Shown: positions 42,007 through 51,036 of the stretch, in pieces
Numbering within the stretch: the stretch's first letter is position 1
Layout: each line of letters opens with the position of its first letter
From: Chloroflexota bacterium
GTDB lineage: Bacteria; Chloroflexota; Anaerolineae; Aggregatilineales; Phototrophicaceae
DNA: 57,275 bases
Direction of reading: 5' to 3'
Assembly: GCA_011525385.1 (NCBI GenBank)
Contig: WTGF01000003.1
Coordinates: forward strand, 1 to 57,275
Made by a program: the position numbers and the translations under genes
The notes under the pieces: model-generated
What the model was told of the DNA's origin: nothing
The model's database searches: none
What the model saw: the letters and a program-made list of their open reading frames with translations, nothing else

Positions 42007-43398
42007 ATGACTATGAATCAAAGCGTCGTCTCATCCGCAATTTCATACGCCCGCCGCGCTAGAGACGCCAATCTCGCGGGATTCAAAGCGTTGCTGCGCT
42101 TCCCGTCGATCAGCCAGGATCCGGCCTATCAGCCGCAATTGCTGGCCTGCGTCGACTGGCTGGTTGCCGAGATGAGGCGCGTCGGAATAGAAAATTGCCG
42201 GGCGATTGCGACGGCGGGCAATCCGGTCCTCTATGGCGACTGGCTGCGCGCGGGCGATGACAAGCCCACCATCCTCATCTACGCGCACTATGATGTGCAA
42301 CCGGTCGGCGATGCCGCGCTTTGGCGGACGCAGCCGTTCGAGCCGTCAATTGTGGAAGATCGCCTGGTCGCGCGCGGCGTCGTGGATGACAAATGCGGCA
42401 TCTGGGTCAATCTCATGGCTGTTGAGTCTGTACTCTCCGTATCCGGGAAGCTGCCAGTCAACATAAAGTTCATTTTCGAAGGCGAAGAGGAACTCGGCTC
42501 GCGCAACACGGGCGCCTTCGTTCGGACTCATAAGGCGCTGCTGGCGGCGGATGCGCTGATCATCTGCGACGGTCCTTTTTCGCCGCGGCAACCGGTTATC
42601 GGCACTGCGGTTCGCGGCGCGATCATGGGCGAAGTGACGCTCAAGGGACCGCCCCATGACCTGCACTCCGGTCGCTATGGCGGGGCGGTGAAGAATCCCT
42701 TGCATTACGCGGCGCGTATCATCGCTTCCTTCCACGACGGTAGCGGCCGCGTTCAGATCAAAGGCTTCTACGACGATGTCATCCCACTGTCGGACCGACA
42801 AGTGCGGCATATGAATCAACTTTGGAAGGCGATCGGGCCGGGCCTGCAACGCGCGGCCGGGGTCGACGCTTTCTTCGGCGACACCCTCGGCGTCTTCGCT
42901 GAGCGAACCACATCGCAGCCGACGCTGGATGTCAACGGCATCTGCGGCGGATACCAGGGCGAAGGAACGCGCGCCATCATCCCGGCGCGAGCCGGTTTCA
43001 AGGTCACCATCCGCACCGCCGCCGGACAAGATTCCGACGCGATCTGGCGGCGCTTCGTCGAGCATGTCATGGCATTCGTCGAACCCGGCATAGATATCGA
43101 CGCCGAGCTGCTCAGCGTCGCTCATCCATTCACGATGGGGGACGATGGGCGAGAGGTCCAAGCGATTCAGCGGGCGCTACGGGCAGCTACCGGCAAGGAA
43201 GCCTTGCTCATGCGGCACGGAGGATCGCTGCCGATTGGCGGCATTCTGGCACATGAACTGGATGTGCCGGTCGCAATGTTGGGTTACGGCTCGGGCGACA
43301 ATTCTCACGCGCCTAACGAATTCATCATCATTGAGGATCTACAGGCCGCGATCGAGGTGGCGATACATCTACTGTTCGCGCTGGGCGGGGACAATTAA
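42007..43398 (+). CDS. M20-family dipeptidase
   Basis: 463-residue di-zinc metallopeptidase of the ArgE/DapE/CPG2/carnosinase group; it hydrolyses dipeptides or N-acyl amino acids in the cytoplasm. Ligands: H94 and D96 in Y-A-H-Y-D-V-Q-P, Asp in V-V-D-D-K-C-G (127/128), the catalytic Glu pair within F-E-G-E-E-E-L-G-S (158-165). The dimerisation lid contains the conserved H-D-L-H-S-G near 220. It is divergent from the M28 gene (gap 194 bp, shared promoter region) and followed by the gamma-glutamyltransferase gene, forming a peptide-degrading group with it. Confidence 0.93.
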   Translation: MTMNQSVVSSAISYARRARDANLAGFKALLRFPSISQDPAYQPQLLACVDWLVAEMRRVGIENCRAIATAGNPVLYGDWLRAGDDKPTILIYAHYDVQPVGDAALWRTQPFEPSIVEDRLVARGVVDDKCGIWVNLMAVESVLSVSGKLPVNIKFIFEGEEELGSRNTGAFVRTHKALLAADALIICDGPFSPRQPVIGTAVRGAIMGEVTLKGPPHDLHSGRYGGAVKNPLHYAARIIASFHDGSGRVQIKGFYDDVIPLSDRQVRHMNQLWKAIGPGLQRAAGVDAFFGDTLGVFAERTTSQPTLDVNGICGGYQGEGTRAIIPARAGFKVTIRTAAGQDSDAIWRRFVEHVMAFVEPGIDIDAELLSVAHPFTMGDDGREVQAIQRALRAATGKEALLMRHGGSLPIGGILAHELDVPVAMLGYGSGDNSHAPNEFIIIEDLQAAIEVAIHLLFALGGDN

Positions 43399-43542
43399 GG
43401 ATTCGCTTCGCGAGACGACAAATCAGGATTCAGCCACTGTAAGTCAAAGCGCCCGGCAAGAAATGCCATTGGTTATGCCTTGCGCGAACAAATCCTGTTA
43501 AGGGACAATACGCTGAAACTCGCATCCTGGGGATCACAGCAA

Positions 43543-45165
43543 ATGAAAACCATGTCATTCGACTTCAAATCCCGCCGCTCCATGATCAGCGCTCGCCGCG
43601 GCATGGTCGGCGCCAGCAATCCCCTCGCCGCGCAAGCCGGGCTCAACATCCTGCGGGGAGGAGGCAACGCCGCCGATGCCGCCGTCGCCACATCCGCCAT
43701 GATGAACGTGATGGATCCGGGCTCCTGCGGCATCGGCGGCGATTGCTTCGCGCTCTACTACGACGCACGGACCAAGCAGGTTAGCGCCCTGAACGGCAGC
43801 GGACGCGCGCCGGGTGCCTTGACCCTGGACGCGGCGCGCGCCCTCGGCTGGGAGAAGATGAACCCCCGCCATGCCCATTCGGTCACTGTGCCGGGCGCCG
43901 TGCGCGGATGGCATGATCTGCTGCAGCGGCACGGCACCATGACGCTGGCTGATGTGCTGGGCGACGCCATCTACTACGCCGACGAGGGCTATCCCACCGC
44001 GCCGGTGGTGGGCTACCGCTGGCAGCGATCGGGCGCCTTCCTGCGCAGCGCCGCCAATGCCGAGGAGTACCTGCCAAATGGCGTCCCGCCGAAAGCTGGG
44101 CAGGTGATTCGATTGCCCGGGCTGGCCAAGACGCTGCGTATGATAGCCGAAGGCGGACCCGATGCCTTCTACAGCGGTCCCGTCGCCGATGCCATCGTGG
44201 CCTCGCTTCAAGAGCAGGGCGGCTTGATGACCCTCGACGACTTGAAAAATCATCGTTCCACCTGGGACGAGCCGATCTTCAGCGATTATCGCGGCGTCAC
44301 GATCTATGAATGCCCGCCAAACGGACAAGGCTTGACGGCGCTGATCGCGCTTAATATCGCTTCGCATTTCGACTTGGCCGCGCTGCCCTGGGATTCGCCT
44401 AAGCGCATTCATTTGATGGTCGAGTGCATGCGCCTGGCCTGGGCCGACGCCCACGAATACATCGCTGATATGAATCAGGCCGACCTGCCGCTGGACATGC
44501 TTCTGAGCGTGGATTACGCGGCTGAACGCGCGGCCCTGATTCAACCCTATTATGCTATCGATCCCCCGCCGAGTCCCGGTGAATTGCCCGGCGGCTCGGA
44601 CACGATTTACCTCAGCGCCGTCGATGGCGAGGGCAACGCCTGTTCTTTCATCAAGAGCTTGTATATGGGCTTTGGCGTCGGCATCGTCGCGGAAGGAACG
44701 GGCGTCTGGCTGCAGAATCGCGGCGCCGGCTTCTCGCTCGCGCCAGGACACCGCAATGCCTTAGCGCCCGGCAAACGCCCCTACCACACTATCATCCCGG
44801 GCCTGGCGCTGAAGAACGGCGCACTCTGGGCCAGCTTCGGCGTCATGGGCGGCTTTATGCAGCCGCAGGGCCACTTCCAGGTGGTCAGCGCCCTGGTTGA
44901 TGACGATCTCAATCCGCAGGAGGCGCTTAATCGACCGCGCTGGTATGTCGACCGAGGCGATCCGGGTGGCAATCTGCTGATCGAAGAAGGCACGCCTTTC
45001 AAGACGATGGCGGACCTCGCCGAGCGCGGTCATCGTATTCAACCGGAAGCGGGACTGGGGCGGGGCAATTTCGGGCGCGGGCAGATCATCCGCTACGACC
45101 CGGAAACGGGCGTCATGCACGGCGGCAGCGAGCCCCGCGCCGATGGGCAAATCGCGGCTTTTTAG
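43543..45165 (+). CDS. ggt: Gamma-glutamyltransferase
   Basis: Ntn hydrolase that cleaves or transfers gamma-glutamyl groups (glutathione, gamma-glutamyl peptides, poly-gamma-glutamate). ATG 43543 is taken as start; the frame opens at a TTG 63 bp earlier. 540 residues. The large-subunit signature G-G-G-N-A-A-D-A-A-V-A is near 41 and the self-cleavage Thr is T354 in S-D-T-I-Y-L-S. Substrate and family motifs G-T-G-V-W-L-Q-N-R and M-Q-P-Q-G-H-F-Q-V follow. No signal peptide, unlike periplasmic E. coli Ggt, so it acts inside on imported peptides. Confidence 0.92.
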   Translation: MKTMSFDFKSRRSMISARRGMVGASNPLAAQAGLNILRGGGNAADAAVATSAMMNVMDPGSCGIGGDCFALYYDARTKQVSALNGSGRAPGALTLDAARALGWEKMNPRHAHSVTVPGAVRGWHDLLQRHGTMTLADVLGDAIYYADEGYPTAPVVGYRWQRSGAFLRSAANAEEYLPNGVPPKAGQVIRLPGLAKTLRMIAEGGPDAFYSGPVADAIVASLQEQGGLMTLDDLKNHRSTWDEPIFSDYRGVTIYECPPNGQGLTALIALNIASHFDLAALPWDSPKRIHLMVECMRLAWADAHEYIADMNQADLPLDMLLSVDYAAERAALIQPYYAIDPPPSPGELPGGSDTIYLSAVDGEGNACSFIKSLYMGFGVGIVAEGTGVWLQNRGAGFSLAPGHRNALAPGKRPYHTIIPGLALKNGALWASFGVMGGFMQPQGHFQVVSALVDDDLNPQEALNRPRWYVDRGDPGGNLLIEEGTPFKTMADLAERGHRIQPEAGLGRGNFGRGQIIRYDPETGVMHGGSEPRADGQIAAF

Positions 45166-45208
45166 CGCAAGTTTTCCGGGCGCTGAATAAGCCACGCAGG
45201 ACAAGATC

Positions 45209-47008
45209 GTGACCGCAGACGCGCTGGCGGAATCGGGAGTTGTCTTGAAGGTTTTTGAGGCACTGCGCGGTCTGCCTTATCAGTGGCTGCTGCCCTTATG
45301 CTTCTTTTGCCTTGGTTTGATCTACATTTATGCCGCCCCGCATTTTGAAGCCTCCGACTCTATCGCGCATGTGGGCATGATCAAGTGGATCGCCGACCAC
45401 GATGGCGCGCTTCCAGTCCAATCGGCCGATCACTCTCAGCTCTATCGGCAGCAGGCCAGCCAACCGCCGCTCTACTACTTCATGATGGCCGCGATCTGGA
45501 CGGCGCTGGATACGGGCGATTTCGACGAGTTCTTCCGCCTAAGCCCCTTTGCCATCGTTGGCGACCCGATGCGCCTGGGCAACCGCAATCGGGTATTTTA
45601 TCGACAGCCCTATCCGCCCAATCTGCATCAGGGCACTTCGCTGACGCTCTACGTCATTCGTCTGGTGACGCTGGGCATGGGGACGGTAGCGGTCGCGGCG
45701 GTCTATCAGTCCGCCCGGGCTGTGATGCCGGGGCGAACCGATTTTGCTGTGCTGGCTTGCGCTTTGACCGCCTTCAATCCTCAATTCATCTTTATCAGCG
45801 CCTCCGTCAGCAACGACGGTCTGGTTATCATGCTCTCGGCGCTCATCATCTGGCAAACGCTGGTGATGCTGCGCGATGGCTTTCACACGAGACGCAGCCT
45901 GCTGCTGGCGATTCTCATCGCGCTGGCTTCGCTAGCCAAGCTGAGCGGCCTGGCCTTTGCTGCCTTGGTCATCCTGGCTGGCATATGGGTACTCATGAGA
46001 ACCCAGAATCGACGCGGCTTTCTCGTTTTGCTGGGCGCTGTGCTGTTCATTTGGCTGCTCATTGCCGGATGGTGGTTTCTGCGCAACCTGGCGCTTTATC
46101 AGGAGCCTTTTGGCACCGCGACGATGCTCGATTATGTCGGGCGGCGGCGAACCACGATTCCACTTCTGTTGGCGGGGGAGTTTCAGGGCTTGCGCATCAG
46201 CTTCTGGGGGCTTTTCGGCGCCTTCAGTATTCTGACGCACGATATCCACTATCAACTGATGGATGCGCTGACCTTGGTCAGCGCCGCCGGTTTTCTCGTC
46301 TTCGCCGCAAAACACCGTCGCGAGGGGTTTACCTTCGCCGCCATCTGTTTTCTCGTCATCATTCTTGCTGTCGCCTGCCTGACCCTGGTCTGGTGGAGTA
46401 CCCAAACGACAGCCAGCACAGGACGTCTGCTTTTTCCATACGTCACCGCGATCAGCCTGCTGATGGCCATGGGGCTGACGGCTTTGCGGATTCCAGCGCT
46501 TCTGGTCAGCTTGCCCATGCTCGCCTTCAGCATAGCTGCGCCCTTCCTGTTTATCATCCCGAATTATGACCACCCGCCGCAGGTTGATGAACTGCCAGCT
46601 TCCGCCCGGCAAACTTTCGCTCGCTGGGACGAGATCACATTGATCGGTTACGAGTTGAACCCCCCCGAGCGGGTGGCATCCGGCCTGGAAATTCCTCTCA
46701 CGCTCTACTGGCGGGCGCAGAGGGAATCGACCGTGACCAGAGCGCTCTTCATCAGCCTGGTCGATTCGGAAGGCAGTCCTGTGACCAGGCTGGAAACTTT
46801 TCCCGGTTGGGGCACGCTGCCCACCCGCTGGTGGCAGGCCAACACGATCTATCGCGATGATTACATTCTGCAGCTTCCGGAAGGCGCCGCGCCGGCGGGA
46901 CTGCACATCGGCTGGTATCCTTTCCCCGCTGGCGGCGACATGCCGCCGATACTCGAATCCGGCCAGGAAGCGACGGTCTTTGCGCTAGATTTGGACATCC
47001 CCTCCTGA
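45209..47008 (+). CDS. GT-C membrane glycosyltransferase with C-terminal beta domain
   Basis: 599 residues, about 11-12 membrane segments, in the PMT/ArnT or DUF2142 style: first helix, then an outer loop with E-A-S-D-S-I-A-H near 48 (probable catalytic acidic residue) and R-Q-Q-A-S-Q-P-P-L-Y-Y-F near 85. Residues about 480-599 form an exported beta sandwich (L-I-G-Y-E-L ... I-P-L-T-L-Y-W-R ... L-P-T-R-W-W ... L-P-E-G-A-A-P) of the type common at the end of such proteins in Chloroflexota and related to the beta domains of the array at 20.7-30.2 kb. GTG start with AGGA upstream. It probably transfers sugars from polyprenyl phosphate to a surface acceptor. Confidence 0.8.
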   Translation: MTADALAESGVVLKVFEALRGLPYQWLLPLCFFCLGLIYIYAAPHFEASDSIAHVGMIKWIADHDGALPVQSADHSQLYRQQASQPPLYYFMMAAIWTALDTGDFDEFFRLSPFAIVGDPMRLGNRNRVFYRQPYPPNLHQGTSLTLYVIRLVTLGMGTVAVAAVYQSARAVMPGRTDFAVLACALTAFNPQFIFISASVSNDGLVIMLSALIIWQTLVMLRDGFHTRRSLLLAILIALASLAKLSGLAFAALVILAGIWVLMRTQNRRGFLVLLGAVLFIWLLIAGWWFLRNLALYQEPFGTATMLDYVGRRRTTIPLLLAGEFQGLRISFWGLFGAFSILTHDIHYQLMDALTLVSAAGFLVFAAKHRREGFTFAAICFLVIILAVACLTLVWWSTQTTASTGRLLFPYVTAISLLMAMGLTALRIPALLVSLPMLAFSIAAPFLFIIPNYDHPPQVDELPASARQTFARWDEITLIGYELNPPERVASGLEIPLTLYWRAQRESTVTRALFISLVDSEGSPVTRLETFPGWGTLPTRWWQANTIYRDDYILQLPEGAAPAGLHIGWYPFPAGGDMPPILESGQEATVFALDLDIPS

Positions 47009-47067
47009 CATCAAAGTACCTGCGAGACCGACGCAACGCACGTTTGGACCGCTTCGACACCAATACT

Positions 47068-47085
47068 TGCGCAATCGGTTGCGCA
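47068..47085. promoter_or_regulatory. LacI-family-type operator
   Basis: TGCGCAATCGGTTGCGCA has perfect 7-bp arms (TGCGCAA/TTGCGCA) around TCGG, matching the GCAA-N4-TTGC style of LacI-family sites. It lies 201 bp upstream of the first duplicated binding-protein gene in a 277-bp intergenic region. Confidence 0.45.
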
Positions 47086-47285
47086 TGCGTTATTATTTTC
47101 CGGTAGCCTGTCGTTAGCGTGCTTTCTAGTGTGAAGTCTCCAGGCTTGGGAGCCCGTATTTGCGCTGGATAAGTCGACTGCGCGCGTATCGCAGACTCAT
47201 GTTGGCAAGCACTAATGCGAGAGGGCTAGCAGATGTACACAATTCTGTAACCAAATCGTTTGCGAATGCTTCATGAGGAGGACAC

Positions 47286-48581
47286 ATGAAAGGTATAAAG
47301 ATTCTTTTTGCGATTGCAGTTCTGATTTTGGCGCTTGCGCCCGTCGGCGCGCAAGATGTCACTACCGTCACCATGTGGTTCGGCGAAGGCGCCACGCTCG
47401 ATTGCTGGGGTCCCATCATGCTCGAATTCAATGACATCGACCCATCGGTCCAGTTGGAAATCGTGCCGCAGGCCGACACCTGGAATGTCACCCGCACTGC
47501 TGTCGCCGGCGGCGGCGGACCCGACATCGTCCGCACGCCCGGCCCCTCATTCGTCTACGAAATGGCGCAAGCCGGCTTGATCCTGCCCATGGACGCCTTC
47601 TCCGAATCAATGGGCTGGGACGGCTTCTTCTTCGACTGGGCCCTTGACCTCGGCCTGGTCGACGGTCAACTCTACAGCCTTTCCGATGAACTCGAAACTC
47701 TGCTGCTCTATTACAACGTGGACGTCTTCGAGGCGAACGGCTGGACGCCGCCAGATACCATGGACGAACTGAACGCCCTGGCCGAAGAGGTCGCCGCGGC
47801 CGGTTACACAGTCTTCTCCCATGGCAACGCCAGTTGGCGTCCCTCGAACGAATGGTTCGTCGGCGAATACATGACGCAGATCGCTGGTCCGCACAAGGTC
47901 TACCAGGCCCTCACCGGGCAGATCCCCTGGACTGACGAGAGCATGGTGGAAGCCATGGAAATCCTGGACGCCCACATGCAGGCTGGTTGGTACGGCGGCG
48001 GCATTGATCTCTACTTCACCAACGAAGGCACGACGCGCCGGGCGATGTTCGCCGATGGCACCGCGGCCATGAATATCGAAGGCAGTTGGGCCATTCGCAG
48101 CTTGGGCGAATACTTCGGCGAGTCCGGCCAGGACTGGGATTGGGTGCCCGTGCCCAGCCACGACGGCACTGATTACTTCACTATCGGCATGGGCAACACC
48201 AGCTCCATCAACGCCGGCAGCCCCCATCCTGAAGCAGCCGCTACTTTCCTGACCTGGTACTTCTCGCCAGCAACGCAGGGCAAGATGCTCACAGACTGCC
48301 GCAAGGGGCCCGCCCCGGTAGCCATTTCAGAAGAAGTCATGGGCGAGCTTGACCCGCGCATCGCCCGGGTCTATGCCGATCTGTCGGACGCTTCCGCCAA
48401 TGACCGCTATGGTTACACCACCTGGACCTTCTGGCCGCCCAAGAGCGATGTCTACATCTATGAAGAGGTAGAGCGCGTCTGGACCGGCGAAATCACCGTC
48501 ATGGATTATCTCGAAGGCTTGAACGAACTCTTCGCCGAAGAGCTTGCCGCCGGCGATATTCCACCGATTCCAACCCGCTAA
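47286..48581 (+). CDS. Sugar ABC transporter solute-binding protein, copy 1
   Basis: Exported family-1 binding protein, 431 residues, signal peptide M-K-G-I-K-I-L-F-A-I-A-V-L..., cleavage near A-Q-D at 22-23, no lipobox. The lobes show W-F-G-E-G near 30, G-G-G-G-P-D-I-V-R-T near 75 and A-A-M-N-I-E-G-S-W near 260. Most positions are identical to the copy encoded 125 bp downstream; differences cluster at about 150-240, which may tune the ligand. GAGGAGG precedes the ATG. First gene of the second CUT1 importer; a LacI-type site lies upstream and a hairpin downstream. Confidence 0.88.
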   Translation: MKGIKILFAIAVLILALAPVGAQDVTTVTMWFGEGATLDCWGPIMLEFNDIDPSVQLEIVPQADTWNVTRTAVAGGGGPDIVRTPGPSFVYEMAQAGLILPMDAFSESMGWDGFFFDWALDLGLVDGQLYSLSDELETLLLYYNVDVFEANGWTPPDTMDELNALAEEVAAAGYTVFSHGNASWRPSNEWFVGEYMTQIAGPHKVYQALTGQIPWTDESMVEAMEILDAHMQAGWYGGGIDLYFTNEGTTRRAMFADGTAAMNIEGSWAIRSLGEYFGESGQDWDWVPVPSHDGTDYFTIGMGNTSSINAGSPHPEAAATFLTWYFSPATQGKMLTDCRKGPAPVAISEEVMGELDPRIARVYADLSDASANDRYGYTTWTFWPPKSDVYIYEEVERVWTGEITVMDYLEGLNELFAEELAAGDIPPIPTR

Positions 48582-48594
48582 AGCTGGATTTTCT

Positions 48595-48628
48595 GGCGCT
48601 GGCTGCCATCATTTCGGCCGTCAGCGCC
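48595..48628 (+). terminator. Stem-loop after binding-protein copy 1
   Basis: GGCGCTG (48595-48601) pairs with CAGCGCC (48622-48628); the stem continues with a G-T and C-G pair, one mismatch and GCC/GGC, closing an 8-nt loop. No T-run. A matching structure follows copy 2. Confidence 0.55.
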
Positions 48629-48705
48629 GCTTCACATCATTGCCTGCAGGTTAATGAGCAAGTCAATTCGACTGCCACATATTTAATTACTCCAGAGGAG
48701 GAAAC

Positions 48706-50001
48706 ATGAAGGGCATAAAGATTCTTTTTGCTATAGCAGTTCTAGTCATGGCGCTTGCGCCCGTTGGCGCGCAAGATGTCACCACCGTTACTATGTGGTT
48801 CGGCGAAGGCTCCACGCTCGATTGCTGGGGTCCCATCATGCTGGAATTTAATGACGTCGACCCGTCCGTCCAATTGGAAATCGTGCCGCAGGCTGATACC
48901 TGGAATGTCACGCGCACCGCTGTCGCCGGCGGCGGCGGCCCCGACATCGTTCGCACGCCTGGTCCCTCTTTTGTCTACGAAATGGCGCAGGCTGGCTTGA
49001 TCCTGCCTATGGACTCCTTCTCCGAATCAATGGGCTGGGGCGATTTCTTCTTCGACTGGGCGCTTGACCTGGGCTTGGTCGACGGCCAGCTCTACAGCCT
49101 CTCCGATGAGCTCGAAACCCTGGTGATGTATTACAACGTCGAGGTCTTCGAGGAGAATGGCTGGACGCCTCCGGACACCATGGACGAATTGAACGCCCTG
49201 GCTGCGGAGGTCGAGGCGGCCGGTCTCACCGTCTTCTCCCATGGCAACGCCAGCTGGCGCCCCACCAACGAACATTTTGTCGGCGAATACTGGACTCAGG
49301 TCGCCGGACCGCGCAAGGTCTACCAAGCGCTCTCCGGCGAGATTCCCTGGACTGACGAGAGCCTGGTGGAAGCCATCGAACTGCTGGACGCGCACATGCA
49401 GGCTGGTTGGTACGGCGGCGGCGTCGACCTCTACTTCACCAACGACGGCGTCTATCGGCGCACTTCGCTGGCTGAAGGCTCCGCGGCCATGAACATCGAA
49501 GGCAGTTGGGCCATCCGCGGCACCGTAGAATACTTCGGCGAGTCGGGCATGACCTGGGATTGGGTGCCCGTGCCCAGCCATGACGGCACCGACTACTACA
49601 CCATCGGCATGGGCAACACCAGCTCCATCAACGCCAACAGCCCCCATCCGGAAGCGGCCGCTACTTTCCTGACCTGGTACTTCTCGCCGGCGACGCAAGG
49701 CAAGATGCTCACCAATTGCCTCAAGGGACCGGCCCCCGTAGCCATCGGCGAGGACGTCATGGCAGAGCTCGACCCGCGCATCGCCCGGCTCTATGCCGAG
49801 TTGTCGGACGCCTCCGCCAATGACCGCTACGGTTACACCACCTGGACTTTCTGGCCCCCCAAGAGCGATGTCTACATCTATGAAGAAGTAGAGCGCGTCT
49901 GGACCGGCGAAATCACCGCGATGGAGTATTCCGAAGGCTTGCAAGAGCTCTTTGCCGAAGAGCTGGCCGCCGGCGATATTCCACCGATTCCAACCCGCTA
50001 A
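48706..50001 (+). CDS. Sugar ABC transporter solute-binding protein, copy 2
   Basis: Tandem duplicate of the preceding gene with the same length (431 residues), the same signal peptide but for a few residues and the same C-terminal P-P-I-P-T-R. Differences such as L-L-L-Y-Y-N to L-V-M-Y-Y-N and T-T-R-R-A-M-F-A-D to V-Y-R-R-T-S-L-A-E lie in or near the predicted ligand cleft, so the copies may bind related but distinct sugars. GAGGAGG precedes the ATG. It is followed by a hairpin and then the permease genes, which it probably serves together with copy 1. Confidence 0.88.
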   Translation: MKGIKILFAIAVLVMALAPVGAQDVTTVTMWFGEGSTLDCWGPIMLEFNDVDPSVQLEIVPQADTWNVTRTAVAGGGGPDIVRTPGPSFVYEMAQAGLILPMDSFSESMGWGDFFFDWALDLGLVDGQLYSLSDELETLVMYYNVEVFEENGWTPPDTMDELNALAAEVEAAGLTVFSHGNASWRPTNEHFVGEYWTQVAGPRKVYQALSGEIPWTDESLVEAIELLDAHMQAGWYGGGVDLYFTNDGVYRRTSLAEGSAAMNIEGSWAIRGTVEYFGESGMTWDWVPVPSHDGTDYYTIGMGNTSSINANSPHPEAAATFLTWYFSPATQGKMLTNCLKGPAPVAIGEDVMAELDPRIARLYAELSDASANDRYGYTTWTFWPPKSDVYIYEEVERVWTGEITAMEYSEGLQELFAEELAAGDIPPIPTR

Positions 50002-50014
50002 AGCTAAGTTTTCC

Positions 50015-50048
50015 GGCGCTGGCTGCCCTCATCAAGGCGGCTGGCGCC
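50015..50048 (+). terminator. Stem-loop after binding-protein copy 2
   Basis: Positions 50015-50027 pair with 50036-50048 over 13 bp (three G-T pairs) around an 8-nt loop. Compared with the hairpin at 48595 the right arm has changed while pairing is kept, supporting a selected structure. No T-run. Confidence 0.6.
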
Positions 50049-50085
50049 TTCCCCGCTCCCCTGTCAGTCTGGAAAGGCAAGCGCT

Positions 50086-51036
50086 ATGGCGGTTCTCACC
50101 CAACAGAAACCAACAACCATGATCGAAAAGATCAATGATGAAACCTGGCGCCGGAGATTCTTGCGGAATGTACTCATCCCCTGGATTTTCATTGCGCCCT
50201 TGCTGCTGCTGCACATCTATGTTGTCACTGTTCCAGCGGTGCAAGGCATCTACATGTCCATGACCGACTGGAAGGGTGTGGGCCAAAACGCCAACTTCAT
50301 CGGGCTGGAAAATTACCGAGAGCTGTTTTTCGAAGACGAATCCTTTGGCAAAGCCCTGGGCAACAATATCGTCTGGATGGTCTTCTTCCTGACTGTACCC
50401 TTTATCCTGGCACTCTTTGCCGCCACCATGCTCAGCCAGATCAAGCGCGGCGGCATGCTCTACCGCAGCATTCTCTTCATCCCTTATGTCTTGGCCAGCG
50501 TTGTCACCATCACCATCTGGAAGAACTTATTGAACCCGCAGCGCGGCATCGGCGCCGCTTTGGATAAAATGCTCGGGTTAGAGGACGCCTTCGGCATCGC
50601 GTATTTGGGCCGCTCGGAGACCGCCTTGATGTCCATCGCCTTCATCGACAACTGGCACTTCTGGGGCTTCTTGATGATCCTCTTCCTGGCGGCCATGCAG
50701 GCTATCCCGCCGGTGCTCTACGACGCCGCCAAGATCGACGGCGCCAACCGCTGGGACGAATTCCGCCATGTCACCTTGCCCGGCATCCGTCCGGTCGTGC
50801 TCTTCATGTTTATGATGGTGGCCATCTGGTCCTTCCTGGCTTTTGATTACATCTTTCTGTCGACCCAAGGCGGCCCCGGCGGCGCCTCCGAGGTGATCGC
50901 CACCCTGCTCTACAAGAACGCCTTTTTCCGCTTCGAAGCCGGTTACGGCGCGGCGATGGGCGTCGTCATCAGCATATTCGCCGGCTTCATCATCATGATA
51001 TTCGTGACGCTGCGGCGGAGAGGATGGGATATATGA
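50086..51036 (+). CDS. Sugar ABC transporter permease (MalF type)
   Basis: 316 residues, about six membrane segments, with a basic N-terminal cytoplasmic tail. The first periplasmic loop contains F-I-G-L-E-N-Y-R-E, typical of the family. The EAA loop is near 207 (Y-D-A-A-K-I-D-G-A ... L-P-G-I). GGAAAGG precedes the ATG. It overlaps the next permease through ATGA at 51033-51036. Works with the two binding proteins upstream; an ATPase must come from elsewhere in the genome. Confidence 0.92.
   Translation: MAVLTQQKPTTMIEKINDETWRRRFLRNVLIPWIFIAPLLLLHIYVVTVPAVQGIYMSMTDWKGVGQNANFIGLENYRELFFEDESFGKALGNNIVWMVFFLTVPFILALFAATMLSQIKRGGMLYRSILFIPYVLASVVTITIWKNLLNPQRGIGAALDKMLGLEDAFGIAYLGRSETALMSIAFIDNWHFWGFLMILFLAAMQAIPPVLYDAAKIDGANRWDEFRHVTLPGIRPVVLFMFMMVAIWSFLAFDYIFLSTQGGPGGASEVIATLLYKNAFFRFEAGYGAAMGVVISIFAGFIIMIFVTLRRRGWDI

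Noticed and set aside
47252..47262. Second LacI-type site CAAATCGTTTG just before the binding-protein gene
   Set aside because: Odd-length, only 4-bp arms; too weak to call.
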